This document shows, piece by piece, positions 48,131 through 59,141 of a stretch of 64,000 nt of DNA. The translations under genes were made by a program, and so were the position numbers. Every line of letters starts with the position of its first letter. The first letter of the stretch is position 1. The stretch comes from Protea cynaroides (lineage: Eukaryota > Streptophyta > Magnoliopsida > Proteales > Proteaceae), in NCBI GenBank assembly GCA_028583415.1, contig CM053267.1, forward strand, positions 44,008,834-44,072,833, written 5' to 3'. The notes below the pieces were generated by a model. The model was not told the origin of the DNA. It did no database searches and saw nothing but the letters and a program-made list of their open reading frames with translations.

Positions 48131-49457
48131 TCGGTTTTGGGGAGAAAAGTAAGGGAAGAAAAGACAGAAAAGAGGAAAATAAACCAGAAAATAAAGAGGA
48201 AAACGTGGAGGGAGTTTGATAGAGTTTGGGCTCTCAATTTTGGGAGAAAAAAGAGGGAGAAAGAAGAAGAAGAAGAAGGGAGGAGCAAGTAGAACCTACG
48301 AACTTAACCAAAAAAAAAAAGTAGAACCTACGAGCATCTAGGTAAGCTGCCTCTACTTTTATTTTTCTTCTACTATTTTGCTTAACTACAAATCCCCATC
48401 TCATAAACCACTCCACCTCACCATTAACCAATTTCTATCACCAATCCAGCCTACACTTGGCTTTCAATCCCTATACAACCAGCACTCTAACCGATTTCAT
48501 CTCATACTTCAATCATCAGTCTAGTGCTACCACTTATCCGTAACCCCACTCACTTCCATCTCCTACTGAACCAATCAACACCTCACACCACTTACCTAAA
48601 CCTAGCCATGTTACAATACCCGAACCTGTCCATCAAGCCCTAGACTAATTCCCCTCATCCAACCATTGGATCAACATTCCTCATCTTACCCTTGATCTTT
48701 TCCATTAAATATGGGCCATTGATTGAACCTATGATCATGATATGCTTGAATGAAAATCTGAATTTTGATTCTTTATCATGTTGATATAATGCCCATTCAA
48801 AATCTGATCCATTGAATGTGAAATTTGTTTTTATCATGTGATGAAAATTTGTCCATTGATATTGAATTAATATTTGAATGAATGAATTTGACTAATTGAT
48901 GTGAATTTAATCTGAATCGTTGATCTTTAAGATCCAATCATGTGAATGGATGATTAATTAATCTGAACCATTGATTTTAATCTGATGATGATTTAATGAT
49001 GAATTAATTTGAGCCATTAAAGTCTGATTAACTGATCTTATATGATCGAAACTGTTGATTTAAGATCTTGAATTAATTTCAATCGTCGATCAAATGTGAT
49101 TTCGGTCACATTGTTGATAATCGATGCATTGAATCTAGACCGTAGATCTGAAAATACGTTTTGATTGATTGACTCACATGCTTTGGTTGTTTTTCACATG
49201 CCATATTTGATGATATATTGTTCACATGCTATATTTGGATGCTTATATGCACACACTGCCATAATTGGAATAATCACACTGCCATGATTGGAATGATCAT
49301 ACTCACATGCTATATTAAATGCTTATTGCCATATTTGGATGTTTACACTGCTATATTTGAGCTCACATTACTATATTGGATTGCTTACATTGTTATCATT
49401 GAATACAGTAATTAGGGTAGGAAATCCTAAAAATAGAAAAAATGGCAATTAGGGTAG
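48131..49457. other. Middle of the Ogre-like LTR between nested solo LTRs
   Basis: Begins with the end of the GA-rich array. It continues with CA-rich DNA (48380-48660), degenerate 'attgaatctgaat' repeats (48660-49150) and degenerate 'cacatgctatatttggatg' repeats (49180-49400), and ends with the first 40-bp 'attagggtag' unit. No gene. Confidence 0.6.
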
Positions 49458-51752
49458 TGTAAGATCCGTGTCAAACTAACCCGGTCTTACCACCTTGAAC
49501 CAGGTTTACCCATCATGGTCGAGTCAAGTGGACCAAGGGCGTGATGGAGATCGAGATCCCAGGTATAAAATCGACCCAAAAACACTTAATTTTAGGGGAG
49601 GGTCGCATACCCAGCCAAGTAGGGTCGGACCTCCCAAAACAGAATGTCAGACCCTCAGATTTTAAGGGAGGGTCGGACAGCTTAAGACCCTAGGGTCGAC
49701 GGGATCATCGACCCTCCCATCGACCCTCGGTTTCTGACGAATATAGAAATTAGGAAATTTCTATATTTTTCGATTGGGATTCTTTCCAAATCTCAATGGG
49801 ACTTATTTAGGATGTTCCTAATCTATTTAAAGGACGTCCCTAAGCCACTTTCACTCCTTTCACAACCCTAATTGAATTGAGAGAAAGAGAGGAGAAGGAA
49901 AAGAGGAAGAAGAGAGGCAAGGAAGAGAACCTAGCAAAAAGGAAGAGAATTTCAGAGGAAAAGTAATCTTCTCAGGTATGGATACTAATTCCATGAGTTT
50001 CTACAGACCTTAGGATAGTTATTGGAGAGAGAGTGATCTCGGAGAAACCCAAACCATCCATCCATGGTTAGGTTTTCATGGAAAACCATAGGAGGATGCA
50101 CGAAAACTATTTAGATGGATTATACATGGTGCTAGACCATGGGATGACTGTTGAATGAATGTAGGAAGCAAGCCATAGGACCCCAAACAAGAAGAGTGGA
50201 TTTAAAAGTGGAAATTGGACCAGAGTGCATCGAGGGTCGCACCGAGGGTCGATAGACCATCCGACCCTAGGTGTTTCTGACCATCGACCCTCAGCATTCG
50301 GGAAGTTCAGAATGGAGGGAGGGTCGATAGACCCATCGACCCTAGCATCGACCCTCAGTTGACAGAATGGTTTTAAATTCTGAATTAATTCTAATTAAAT
50401 TCTATCGACTTGGTTAGGTTTGCTAGCAATATAATAACGTTATAACGGTGATTCTAAAGCTTGAAAAAGTATCTTATAACAAGCTAAGGTGAGGAACCTT
50501 AACCCTAAACTAAATTGGTTAATAATAAACTGTTTTCTATTTCTTGAGTCCTATGCCATGCTTGATTCTATGCGAATATGTTTGTAATGTGCATACAGCA
50601 TGCCATCCAATATTGCTATTACTTGTTCATGCATATTTATTTAATTGTTTATAACATGATGATGATGATGATAGGAATAGGCATGTGCTTGTATGTGTGT
50701 GGTTGATGTACTTGATGCGAGCGAGTATCAGGGGAGGTGTGATGAGAACGTCAATAAACGTTAACCTTTGGCGGGTCTCAAAGACTTTAGCTCTATCTCT
50801 AACTCAAGTCTTGTGCATTGACATCGTCGTATCGCCATTACCTTAGCGGAACTATTATGTCGTAGAGTATCGGGGAGGTGGTCTCGGTCCTTGTAGTCTC
50901 GACTCTACCGGGGGCCTTAGCTCTATCTCTATGGGCATTCCGAGGGATCTTTGGGGTGAGGCCTTGGATACAACTGTTTGGCATTAGGATTGGTTAGTAG
51001 CGAGCCCAGTTTGCAAGCCCTCGCTAACAGGGGCTTACGTGTTGGTATAGCATTATATAGCAATAAACGTTAACCTTTGTTGTATAATGTTATGGTAGGG
51101 TGGATGGGGACGACGATAAACGTTAACCTTCGGGCGGGCTTCCACACCCTGTGTATAGAGGCGGTGTCAATAAACGTTAACCTTTGACCACCCAACCTTT
51201 CTATTGCACATTGCAAACTATAAACCAGACTAAGGATATAAATTGATTTTTGCATGCATATGTATTGTTGCATTATTTTGGCTACTCACTGAGCCGTGTT
51301 GTGTACTCACCCCTCGACATCGAATATTTTTAGTTGATGATGCAGGTTACACAGTCGAAGATTATATGAACGCGTCTGCGTACGGGAATATCGCAAGAAG
51401 GGAAGCCGGAGTCGAAGAGTATATACATGACACCTCTTGCGAGTGTGACTCATGTGTATTTAATTAGCTATTTTATAGGTTTCTTTGGATTTTATAAAGA
51501 CTTGTATTTGATATTTACATAAGTATGTCTCAGTTGGAAACAGAATAATTTACTATTTAATTAATGGTATCATCTTAGCTCTCAGTTCATTTATTTATAA
51601 ATTTTATGTTATTGTGTATTACTCTGATTGTGATTGTGGATGCGTGTAAGTTTAGATAACGCGGGGATAGCCTATTTGAGATCCTGGTTGAACCGTTGGT
51701 TATTTAGCGATTCATCACACTATTCTTAACAGTACAGAATTGGGGTGTGACA
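49458..51752 (+). mobile_element. Solo gypsy LTR, 2.3 kb, with perfect GGTAG duplication
   Basis: TGTAAGATCC to GGGGTGTGACA, flanked by GGTAG at 49453-49457 and 51753-51757. It is highly similar along its whole length to the solo LTR at 45831, with the same motif clusters (49600-49740, 50225-50365), four ATAAACGTTAACCTT copies and the 45-codon frame. It inserted into the 40-bp repeat array of the Ogre-like LTR. Confidence 0.93.
51333..51467 (+). other. Conserved 45-codon frame in solo LTR
   Basis: Reads VDDAGYTVEDYMNASAYG then a diverged middle and CECDSCVFN, TAG. Several of its differences from the copy at 47710 are at third codon positions (for example TAT/TAC, GTT/GTC), mainly in the first half. 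Confidence 0.55.
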
Positions 51753-51895
51753 GGTAGAATACCCTAAAAATAGAAAGAAAATAACAATTAGGGTAGAAAA
51801 CCCTAAAAATGAAAAAAAAAATAGCAATTAGGGTAGAAAACCCTAAAAATGGAAAGAAAATAGCAATTAGGGTAGAAAACCCTAAAAATAAAAAG
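51753..51895. repeat. 40-bp tandem repeat with telobox-like motif
   Basis: Units of 39-40 bp, 'gggtagaaaaccctaaaaat' type, start near 51754, 51791, 51831 and 51870. Each has a small AGGGT...ACCCT hairpin and AAACCCTA. The unit at 49410-49457 is the other half of the array, split by the solo LTR. Confidence 0.85.
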
Positions 51896-51910
51896 AAATT
51901 AAAAATAATA

Positions 51911-52290
51911 GGAATTTAGGTCTCATCCCTAGATCCTATTATCAAAAATAGAAAGAATTTGGTACACATCCCAAATAAAAATGATAGGAATTTAGGTCTC
52001 ATCCCTAGATCCTATTAACAAAAATAGAAAGAATTTGGTACACATCCCAAATAAAAATGGTAGGAATTTAGGTCTCATCCCTAGATCCTATTAACAAAAA
52101 TAGAAAGAATTTGGTACACATCCCAAATAAAAATGGTAGGAATTTAGGTCTCATCCCTCGATCCTATTAACAAAAATAAAAAGAATTTGGTACACATCCC
52201 AAATAAAAATGGTAGGAATTTAGGTCTCATCCCTAGTTCCTATTGACAAAAATGGAAGGAATTTGGTACACATTCCAAATTCGACTCTCA
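51911..52290. repeat. 76-bp tandem repeat, five units
   Basis: GGAATTTAGGTCTCATCCCT recurs at 51911, 51987, 52063, 52139 and 52215, exactly 76 bp apart, with few differences. The near identity suggests recent amplification. Confidence 0.95.
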
Positions 52291-52987
52291 CAAAAATTTC
52301 AAACTACGTCGTACCTGATTTCTAAGGCACACCCTAGAATACATAGGCAATTTGGGAATCCAAAATATGATACAAAGTCACCCATCAACCATCCATTCAG
52401 CATAAACTTCAACTTAAACAAAGAATCTAATTGAAGCAAATGCATAAATCACTTCCATAATCTTTAATCACATAAACCATTCGAACTACGTTTTGGACTT
52501 GATTTCCAGGATTGGAATACGTAGGCAGTTTGAGATGTCTTACACGTCTCAGATTCAGTCCAAGACCGAACCATCTTTGGTTCGGTTCACTGTATAATAT
52601 TGTACATTACATTTGTTTGTTTATTTGTTTCAGAACATGATTGGCTGAACCCTAGGTTAGAATAACTTAGCAACTTGGTTTAGGACATCCCCATTGAACC
52701 CTAGTCATCCAGTTGACAAAGCACAGTCAAAATTAGAATTTAAGAAAAGTTTAGGAGGCCGATATTGATCGGGCGGTTTGGGTGCCTAACACCTTCCCAT
52801 AACCATACCCTGAATACTTACCCGATCTCTTGCAGACCAAAGAACTGATACATTAGGGTGAGGCTATATTTTTCGAGGTCCTAGACCTTAATCTAGGTGG
52901 CAAATCCAACAGAACAATCAATCTTCATTGATACGGATACACATTTCATCCCGAGGAGGATCACATCGGTTTTCCATTGTCCTCACA

Positions 52988-55900
52988 GTGGCAACTCCGC
53001 TGGGGAATAATATTCAGACTCCTAGGATACTTTCCTTATATTGATTTGCTTGACATTTGCTGCTAAATCTAGGGTATTATATTTATTGCTTGTATAATAT
53101 TGCTTTGGGAGGAATGGGTTCAGTCACACATTTATGCGAGTAGCCGAACCGGGTCCCATGCATATATGGGGCAGCCCACTAGGCGAAACACATAACCTTG
53201 GCCTGTACTTTGTGAGACCACTACCAACGAGCAACCTTTAACGAACATTTCTTGGGTCTGCCTGGGAATACGTTATGCTACTCCACGTCGCTTGGATCCT
53301 TGCAACATAGTATATAAAGGGATTGGGGGCCCATTATTCATCAAGCATTCGGTGATAGGTTTCCCCATCCTCGTCAAGGTGGCCTTTTCTGTCCTAACCC
53401 AGTTTGAGCCACATATATGTTATTTTTGGTCCATTTTTGAACCAACATGGTAAAATCTACTCGATCATAATATTTACATCCGAGACGTCGAAGTTCTGCC
53501 CATTTTTATCCTTGACTTGTCAACATGTTTGGATCCACACTTGAGTATTCTTGCCTCTCACTTGTTGGGAGCGTGAGGGTTACGTATACCCACATACACA
53601 TTAGTGTGGGCGGTCTGTACACGCCCTCCATTGTACAAAGCTAATTGTGTTGATCATTCAATATTTATACATCAATCTCAAAAATGATAGGAAAATCTTC
53701 GTCACGGCATAGATACTATGATCAAGTAGAAATTTATCGGTTTTTTCAATCATGAACCACTTTTGTCATCCTTCATGAAAACTACAAATAAGCATATCTG
53801 TTTCAATTTCTTGAAATTTGATGAACCACATGGTCGAACCTTGGTGCTACAATGATCCATTCGAAATCTTGAGGCCCCAAGACCAATCATGGGGTTATTC
53901 AAATATAAATAAATTATTACAGATGATGTCTAATGGTCGATTTTCATGAAGGAGCTAACTTTGTTTGGTCGAGTCAGCTTGTATGTGTATGTGTATTCTT
54001 CTCGTGTCTAGTCACTTCTGAGTCTTAACCTTCGTTCATTGTTTATAGAAAGAAAAAAAAAAAGAAAAAAAAAAAAGAAAAAAAAAAGAAGGTTGAACTA
54101 GGGAGGATAGGATTGTCTAGACTTAAGAGAACACCTGAGTGAGTAGACAAAGCATCCACTCTTATTACATCCATTCATAGGAATGTCTCATCATCACCGA
54201 TTCATGTCTCGGTTCATGGTCATAAGGAGGACTTTTGTACCTCAAAATATTGGAATGGTTGGAAGACAGTATATTGAGAGCCCAAATATTTCAGAATGGA
54301 ATTGAATTTCAAGATCAGAATTGAGGAATCCAAGAGGGTATAAATCTGAATCATAGATTATGAGAGATTATATGTTTCTTTCCCATACTAGCATACCTGC
54401 CAAATTTAAATGGAAAAAACTGAGATTGGAAATCATTTCATTCACCCTTGGCGACTGAGCCACTTCGACCAACAAAGTGCTGACTCCCAAATTACTTTCA
54501 TCACCCAAGGTGACCCAAACTCAAAGGAGTAGCCCTTGAACCTTCAAGAATGTCCCACCCACCTCCCAAAATCCAGGATGAAAAGGAAGACCATGTGGTC
54601 GATTGTATCCCAAAATTAAGGTAGCCTGAAAATGAACTTCATGTGCACCTTAAACTGGAGCACAACCAAAATGTCAGTGTACCCTAAATTGGGGCACAAC
54701 AAAAATATCAATGGACCCTAAACTGGGGCATAATTAAAATGTTAATGGATTCAAAGTGGGGCAAACAAAAAAGGCGATGGACCAACTGGGGTATAGGTCA
54801 AAGTTTCATGACATCAAAACTGGGGCATAAGATTGGGATACATCAAACGAGACTGAGGCATAGACTAAGTGAATGTCAGACCCGAACTGAGGCATAAATC
54901 AAAATGGTAATAGACTCAAGAGGGGTTTAACTCAAGATGGAAAGGTCAAACACATGTCGATAAATAGGCGTAATGAGCCTTACTAGCGAAAGTCTGAAAG
55001 AAAATTCGGCCCTACAATCAATCATAAGTTGGCATCAATGATGTCGTATCCAATTGGGATAACTCGATGAATTACTTATCTAAACTGGCTACCATTGGTA
55101 TCAGATAGGTCATCTATTGGGCTTAAGTTCGATGTGTCTGTAGACGGTCCAGTCCAAAATGCTCTGAAAAAATGAACAATAATCATCTCCCTTGAGACAT
55201 CAACTGCAGTGCTTTTATTACTTCCAATCCATTCATTCCCAGTTTGATACTTCTTCCTCTTTCGATGTTTACTGCCAATTCTGACTCTGATGACAATTCG
55301 GATGATGAGCCACAACCTGAACTTCTACTCCACCGGCCTTTAGAGAAATGAAAGTTCAACACACATGTGAAAGTTACAAATGATTAAGTTAAAGTTATGG
55401 AAGCATTTTCAAAGATACAAGTTGGAACATCAAAATGTCATCCCATTTGATCGATTTACAGAAAGAATTTTTTTTAGGATATTCCTTAAAAGTAGAGAAC
55501 ATTTACAGACTCATACAAGTGGTTCATTTAGTTTTACAAGAATGGGTCTGCACACAAGGCATTATCAAGTTTACATCAATCCAAGTAGGTCTTCTACAAG
55601 TGCATGAAGTCTACAAACATAAAACATGCTACAGATCAACCTCAAAGTCAAAGATGAGCTCAAAATAAAAAATAAAAAAAAAGAAAGAAAGAAAGAAAGA
55701 AAAAAAAAAAAAAGAGAAAAAAAGAAAAGAAAGAGCTATACAAAATAATGAGGTTGGTTAGCATACTACATTGGAACAATGATGGTGGACAAGTTCAACT
55801 ATGGTGCATAGACATGGAGCAACTACTTTGAAACACTAATGATGAGTGAGTTCGATTACAAGGCATGTACATGGGGCAACTCCTTTGGAGCCCTGCTGAT

Positions 55901-56485
55901 GGATAAGTTCAGCTATAAAGCAATAAGACAATTGGTTCTCGTACAATGACATATAGACACCATTTCTTAGAACCTGATTGGAGAGTTGATCATTTGTCGT
56001 GATTCACATTGTGTGTTGAGCTGGATTATTTATATTGGTCACTACATCCCGCCCATATAGGGGGTGGTCTCATCACTTTGTTGTCATCAGAGGATTTTTC
56101 TTTTCGGCTAAGGACTCTCTCTCCCTTCCATCAATCTGACTGTCTTCCACAGAGTCTACATTACATGCCCTTACCTCAAATGTCACAAAATTATATGGTA
56201 TCATTTCTTGTGAATACGTCGTCTTGTTATGCATAAATATTGTTCAATAAATCTGACTAGAATATCTATCTGTCGTTCATCATTTCGACGGCGTCTAAGA
56301 ATTCTATAGTCTTTTGTTGCTAGCTAATAAAATGGCATCGCCTAGTGGAGATCAAGTCATTCTATATAAACAACCAAACACTCTCCCAATGGCAGACCCA
56401 TTGGATAGTTTCTTATTTGTCCATCTGGACCTTCGTCGTCATACTTGTATACAAACTTAAAGGATTTGGGCCCAAACGTGGTTAT
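52988..56485 (+). mobile_element. 5' internal region of the Ogre/Tat-like element
   Basis: About 3.5 kb with no convincing open frame; a very long untranslated leader would fit Ogre elements. It contains diverged short repeats 'actggggcataa' (54640-54900) and purine-rich low-complexity tracts (54050-54090, 55665-55735). It is cut at 56486 by the gypsy element below, with the rest outside the window. Confidence 0.5.
52989..53006 (+). promoter_or_regulatory. Primer-binding site of the Ogre/Tat-like element
   Basis: TGGCAACTCCGCTGGGGA follows the LTR end by one base. From memory, Tat/Ogre elements use a tRNA-Arg-type site of the form TGGCGACTCCGCTGGGGA; one base differs. The tRNA match was not checked. 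Confidence 0.6.
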
Positions 56486-58810
56486 TGTAAGACCCGTACT
56501 CCGTAAACCCGATCTAAACCTTGGTTTTGTGTCGTGACAGGTCTTCCGATCATCACCGGGCTAGACGGGACGAGCGGATGACAAACAGGTATGAAATCGA
56601 ACCAAAGACGATCGAATCAACATGATTTTATGTTGACCGGTCGATGGTACCAGTCTTGGTACCGGTCGACCAGTCAGGTCTACGCAGCTAAGTGTGAAAA
56701 TCCAGAAATTGGCTTCTGAAGGTCCCACTTACCTGATTTCAAATCTTAAGACTTTCCTAATCCTAATAAGGTTACTAAACCCTAATTCTAGCCTATATAA
56801 ACACCCTTAAGCCTCCTCAAATCCTTTCCATTGTCTCTCGCAAACCCTAGAGAAGAGAAAGAGGTTGGAAAGGAGAAGAGCTAGGAGGAAGAAGAAGGTG
56901 TCGCCATTACCGTTCGACGAAGCTCACTTTACGCCAGTCAACGGTAAGTGTTTTAACTATTCTTCTTATCCTATGTTAGTTGTGTGGGTGGATCAATACC
57001 ATGCAAAGTAGGTATTGATCTAAAACCCTAAATTGGCCAATAAACCCTAAGTTGCCGTCAAACCTTAGAATTTAGTTCCGAGATGATATTCATCGAAAGA
57101 GGACTTGAATGAGTTGGAGATAACTCTAACTCCAAGCCTAGACTTATAATGGATAGGAGAAACCCTAAAAATCCATGGAGGATGATCGACGGCAGTCAAA
57201 AAGCCCATGTATGGTCTTTCGGAGACATATCGGTCGACTATACCGGTTGCACATAGTGCGACCGGTATGTTGCCACCGGTATCCCTCGGGAGGCTGGTTT
57301 GTGGGGACCGGCTGACCATACCGGTCGCCAGTCTTCCCCACAGAGCTGCGACCGATACATGCCACCGGTCAGCTCTGTGAGTGTATTTTTGTAACTTTGT
57401 TGGTTTTCGACCAACATGAAACCCTAAGAAAAATATTCTAATGAAACCCTAATAATATTGTAAGACTTTGTAACATATTGTTTGGATCTTGCGATGTGGA
57501 GCAAGTTATCGAACGAGCGTCAGGTAAGGGAATCTGACCTAAACCTAATAATTAATGGACAGTAAATTGTTGTTAATCACCTGAATATCTATGATGTGAT
57601 GTTTGTGCATATTCACATGCCATCCTTTTACTTTCAGTTATTATTATTGTTCATGCATTGATAGGATGTGATTGTTAAGCATGTGATTGTTTTCGTTAGT
57701 GTGTGGAGTGGGGCGTGGGCCTGGGATCATTCCTCACACTAACACCTTTTGTAGTATTCTATCTTAACATGCTTGGTACGGGTGGGGTATCAGGGGAAGG
57801 TCGTGGTACGGTGGTCTCCGATATTGATGTTGGCCTGGCCATGGTTATGTGGCATTGTGGTCTCCGAGTCGACGCTGGCTTGTTCACGATGCTTTAGCTC
57901 TATCTTTATGCCGTAGGGAGTTATGTTGGGATAGGGTCTACCTGCGTATTGTTTCTATCCTAGTGGGTTAGTTGCGGATAGGGCATCAGGGGAGGTGTGG
58001 GAATGCATTAGCTCTATCTCTATGCCGTAGACAGCTGTGCTGGGATAGAGCCTACATTGATGACATATAGGATTGGTTAATTCCGAGCCCAGTTTGCGAG
58101 CCCTGGCCAGTAGGGGCTTAGGTACTGGTATGGGTAGAGTATCAGGGGAGGTACGTGGGTATCTTAGCTCTATCTCTATTCCATGATGGGTGCATGTGGG
58201 CCGATGGGGGTGTGATCCATGAGGTGCCACACACTCGTGTATAGAGGTGCGGGGGCCACCAAACCTTTCTATAGCACATTGCAAACTTACAATCAGACCA
58301 CAACATAAAATGATTGTTACTCATGCATAATATTGTGAAATTGTTTGATTGTCTTACTGAGCTAAGTTGTGAGCTCACCCTTTGTGTACACATTGTTTTA
58401 GATGTTGATGCAGGTTATACTGTTGACAACTATGTGAACGCTCCGGCGTATGGTGACGTTGCTGCTTTGAGTGTACAGGCAGGAGAGGACGAGCATGACG
58501 CTTCATGCGAGTGCCCTTTCTGCGTGTATCTGTGATCGGATTTTATTTATTTCTTTCTGTTATTTTCGGTTGGATTAAATGGATGTACGGATATTATTTA
58601 TGTGTTTGAATTTGGATATTTATTTAAATTATCAATAGATACTCAGTTCATTTTATTTAAAGTCTTCCGCTGTATATTTATATTCTGATTGTGGTTATGT
58701 GTAATGGTTTGTATGAGTGGACACGGCCTATTCAAGATCCTGGTGTGAACCGTTGGTTCAATAACGGTTCACTCACACCATTCTGGTTGGATCAGAATTG
58801 GGGTGTGACA
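56486..58810 (+). repeat. 5' LTR of the gypsy element
   Basis: TGTAAGACCC to GGGGTGTGACA, 2,325 bp. TATA-like CCTATATAAACACCC at 56792. ACCGGTCGA-type motif clusters lie at 56635-56690 and 57225-57375. Three TATCAGGGGA(G)GT ... TTAGCTCTATC modules lie between 57786 and 58180. A perfect 10-bp-stem hairpin lies at 58745-58772. Confidence 0.92.
58401..58535 (+). other. Conserved 45-codon frame in the 5' LTR
   Basis: Reads DVDAGYTVDNYVNAPAYG, then VAALSVQAGEDEHDASCECP, ending FCVYL and TGA. The TTTTAG just before it could be a splice acceptor. The open frame extends upstream to an ATG at 58323, but that upstream part is not conserved. Confidence 0.55.
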
Positions 58811-58813
58811 ACT

Positions 58814-58826
58814 TGGTATCAGAGCT
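58814..58826 (+). promoter_or_regulatory. Primer-binding site (initiator tRNA-Met type)
   Basis: TGGTATCAGAGCT begins three bases after the LTR end. It matches the standard plant tRNA-Met primer site over 12 bases. Confidence 0.9.
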
Positions 58827-59141
58827 CTCGGGCTCTGTCCAACAGACCATATTGCACCTAACTAAGTCGATGAACTGAGTTAGGAAATATTAAAAATTTT
58901 AATACAAACACACCCTAAGCATTGTTTGATACCTGAGACTGACTAAGAAAGAGAATAATGTACTATTCTAAATATGAAACTTAACATGTGTACATACACT
59001 AGTAGGTGAAACATGAAAACTTTCATTAAATAAGAAAACAAGTATCAAATGAAGTAGTGCCACAGGGTACAGTCCACAAACCGGACAGTTACCCTGTTAT
59101 ATAAACAGTCATATGCAAGAGGAGAAAATAAAGAGGGACAA

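Larger units (their letters stand above)
43731..52987 (+). mobile_element. Giant 5' LTR of an Ogre/Tat-like gypsy element, with two nested solo LTRs
   Basis: Starts TGTAAGCACC and ends CCTCACA, then one base, then TGGCAACTCCGCTGGGGA, which resembles the primer-binding site used by Tat/Ogre-type elements (from memory). Removing the nested LTRs at 45831-48130 and 49458-51752 and their 5-bp duplications leaves about 4.65 kb, in the size range of Ogre LTRs. It is built largely of tandem repeats (158 bp, 77/154 bp, 40 bp, 76 bp) and has no host gene. No second LTR is in the window, so the assignment rests on ends, size and primer site. Confidence 0.68.

Noticed and set aside
51753..51895. AAACCCTA motifs suggesting interstitial telomere sequence
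   Set aside because: The motif occurs once per 40-bp unit, not in head-to-tail 7-bp repeats, so it is part of the LTR array.
51911..52290. Regular 76-bp direct repeats resembling a CRISPR array
   Set aside because: The whole 76-bp unit is repeated with no variable spacers, and it lies in a plant retrotransposon LTR.
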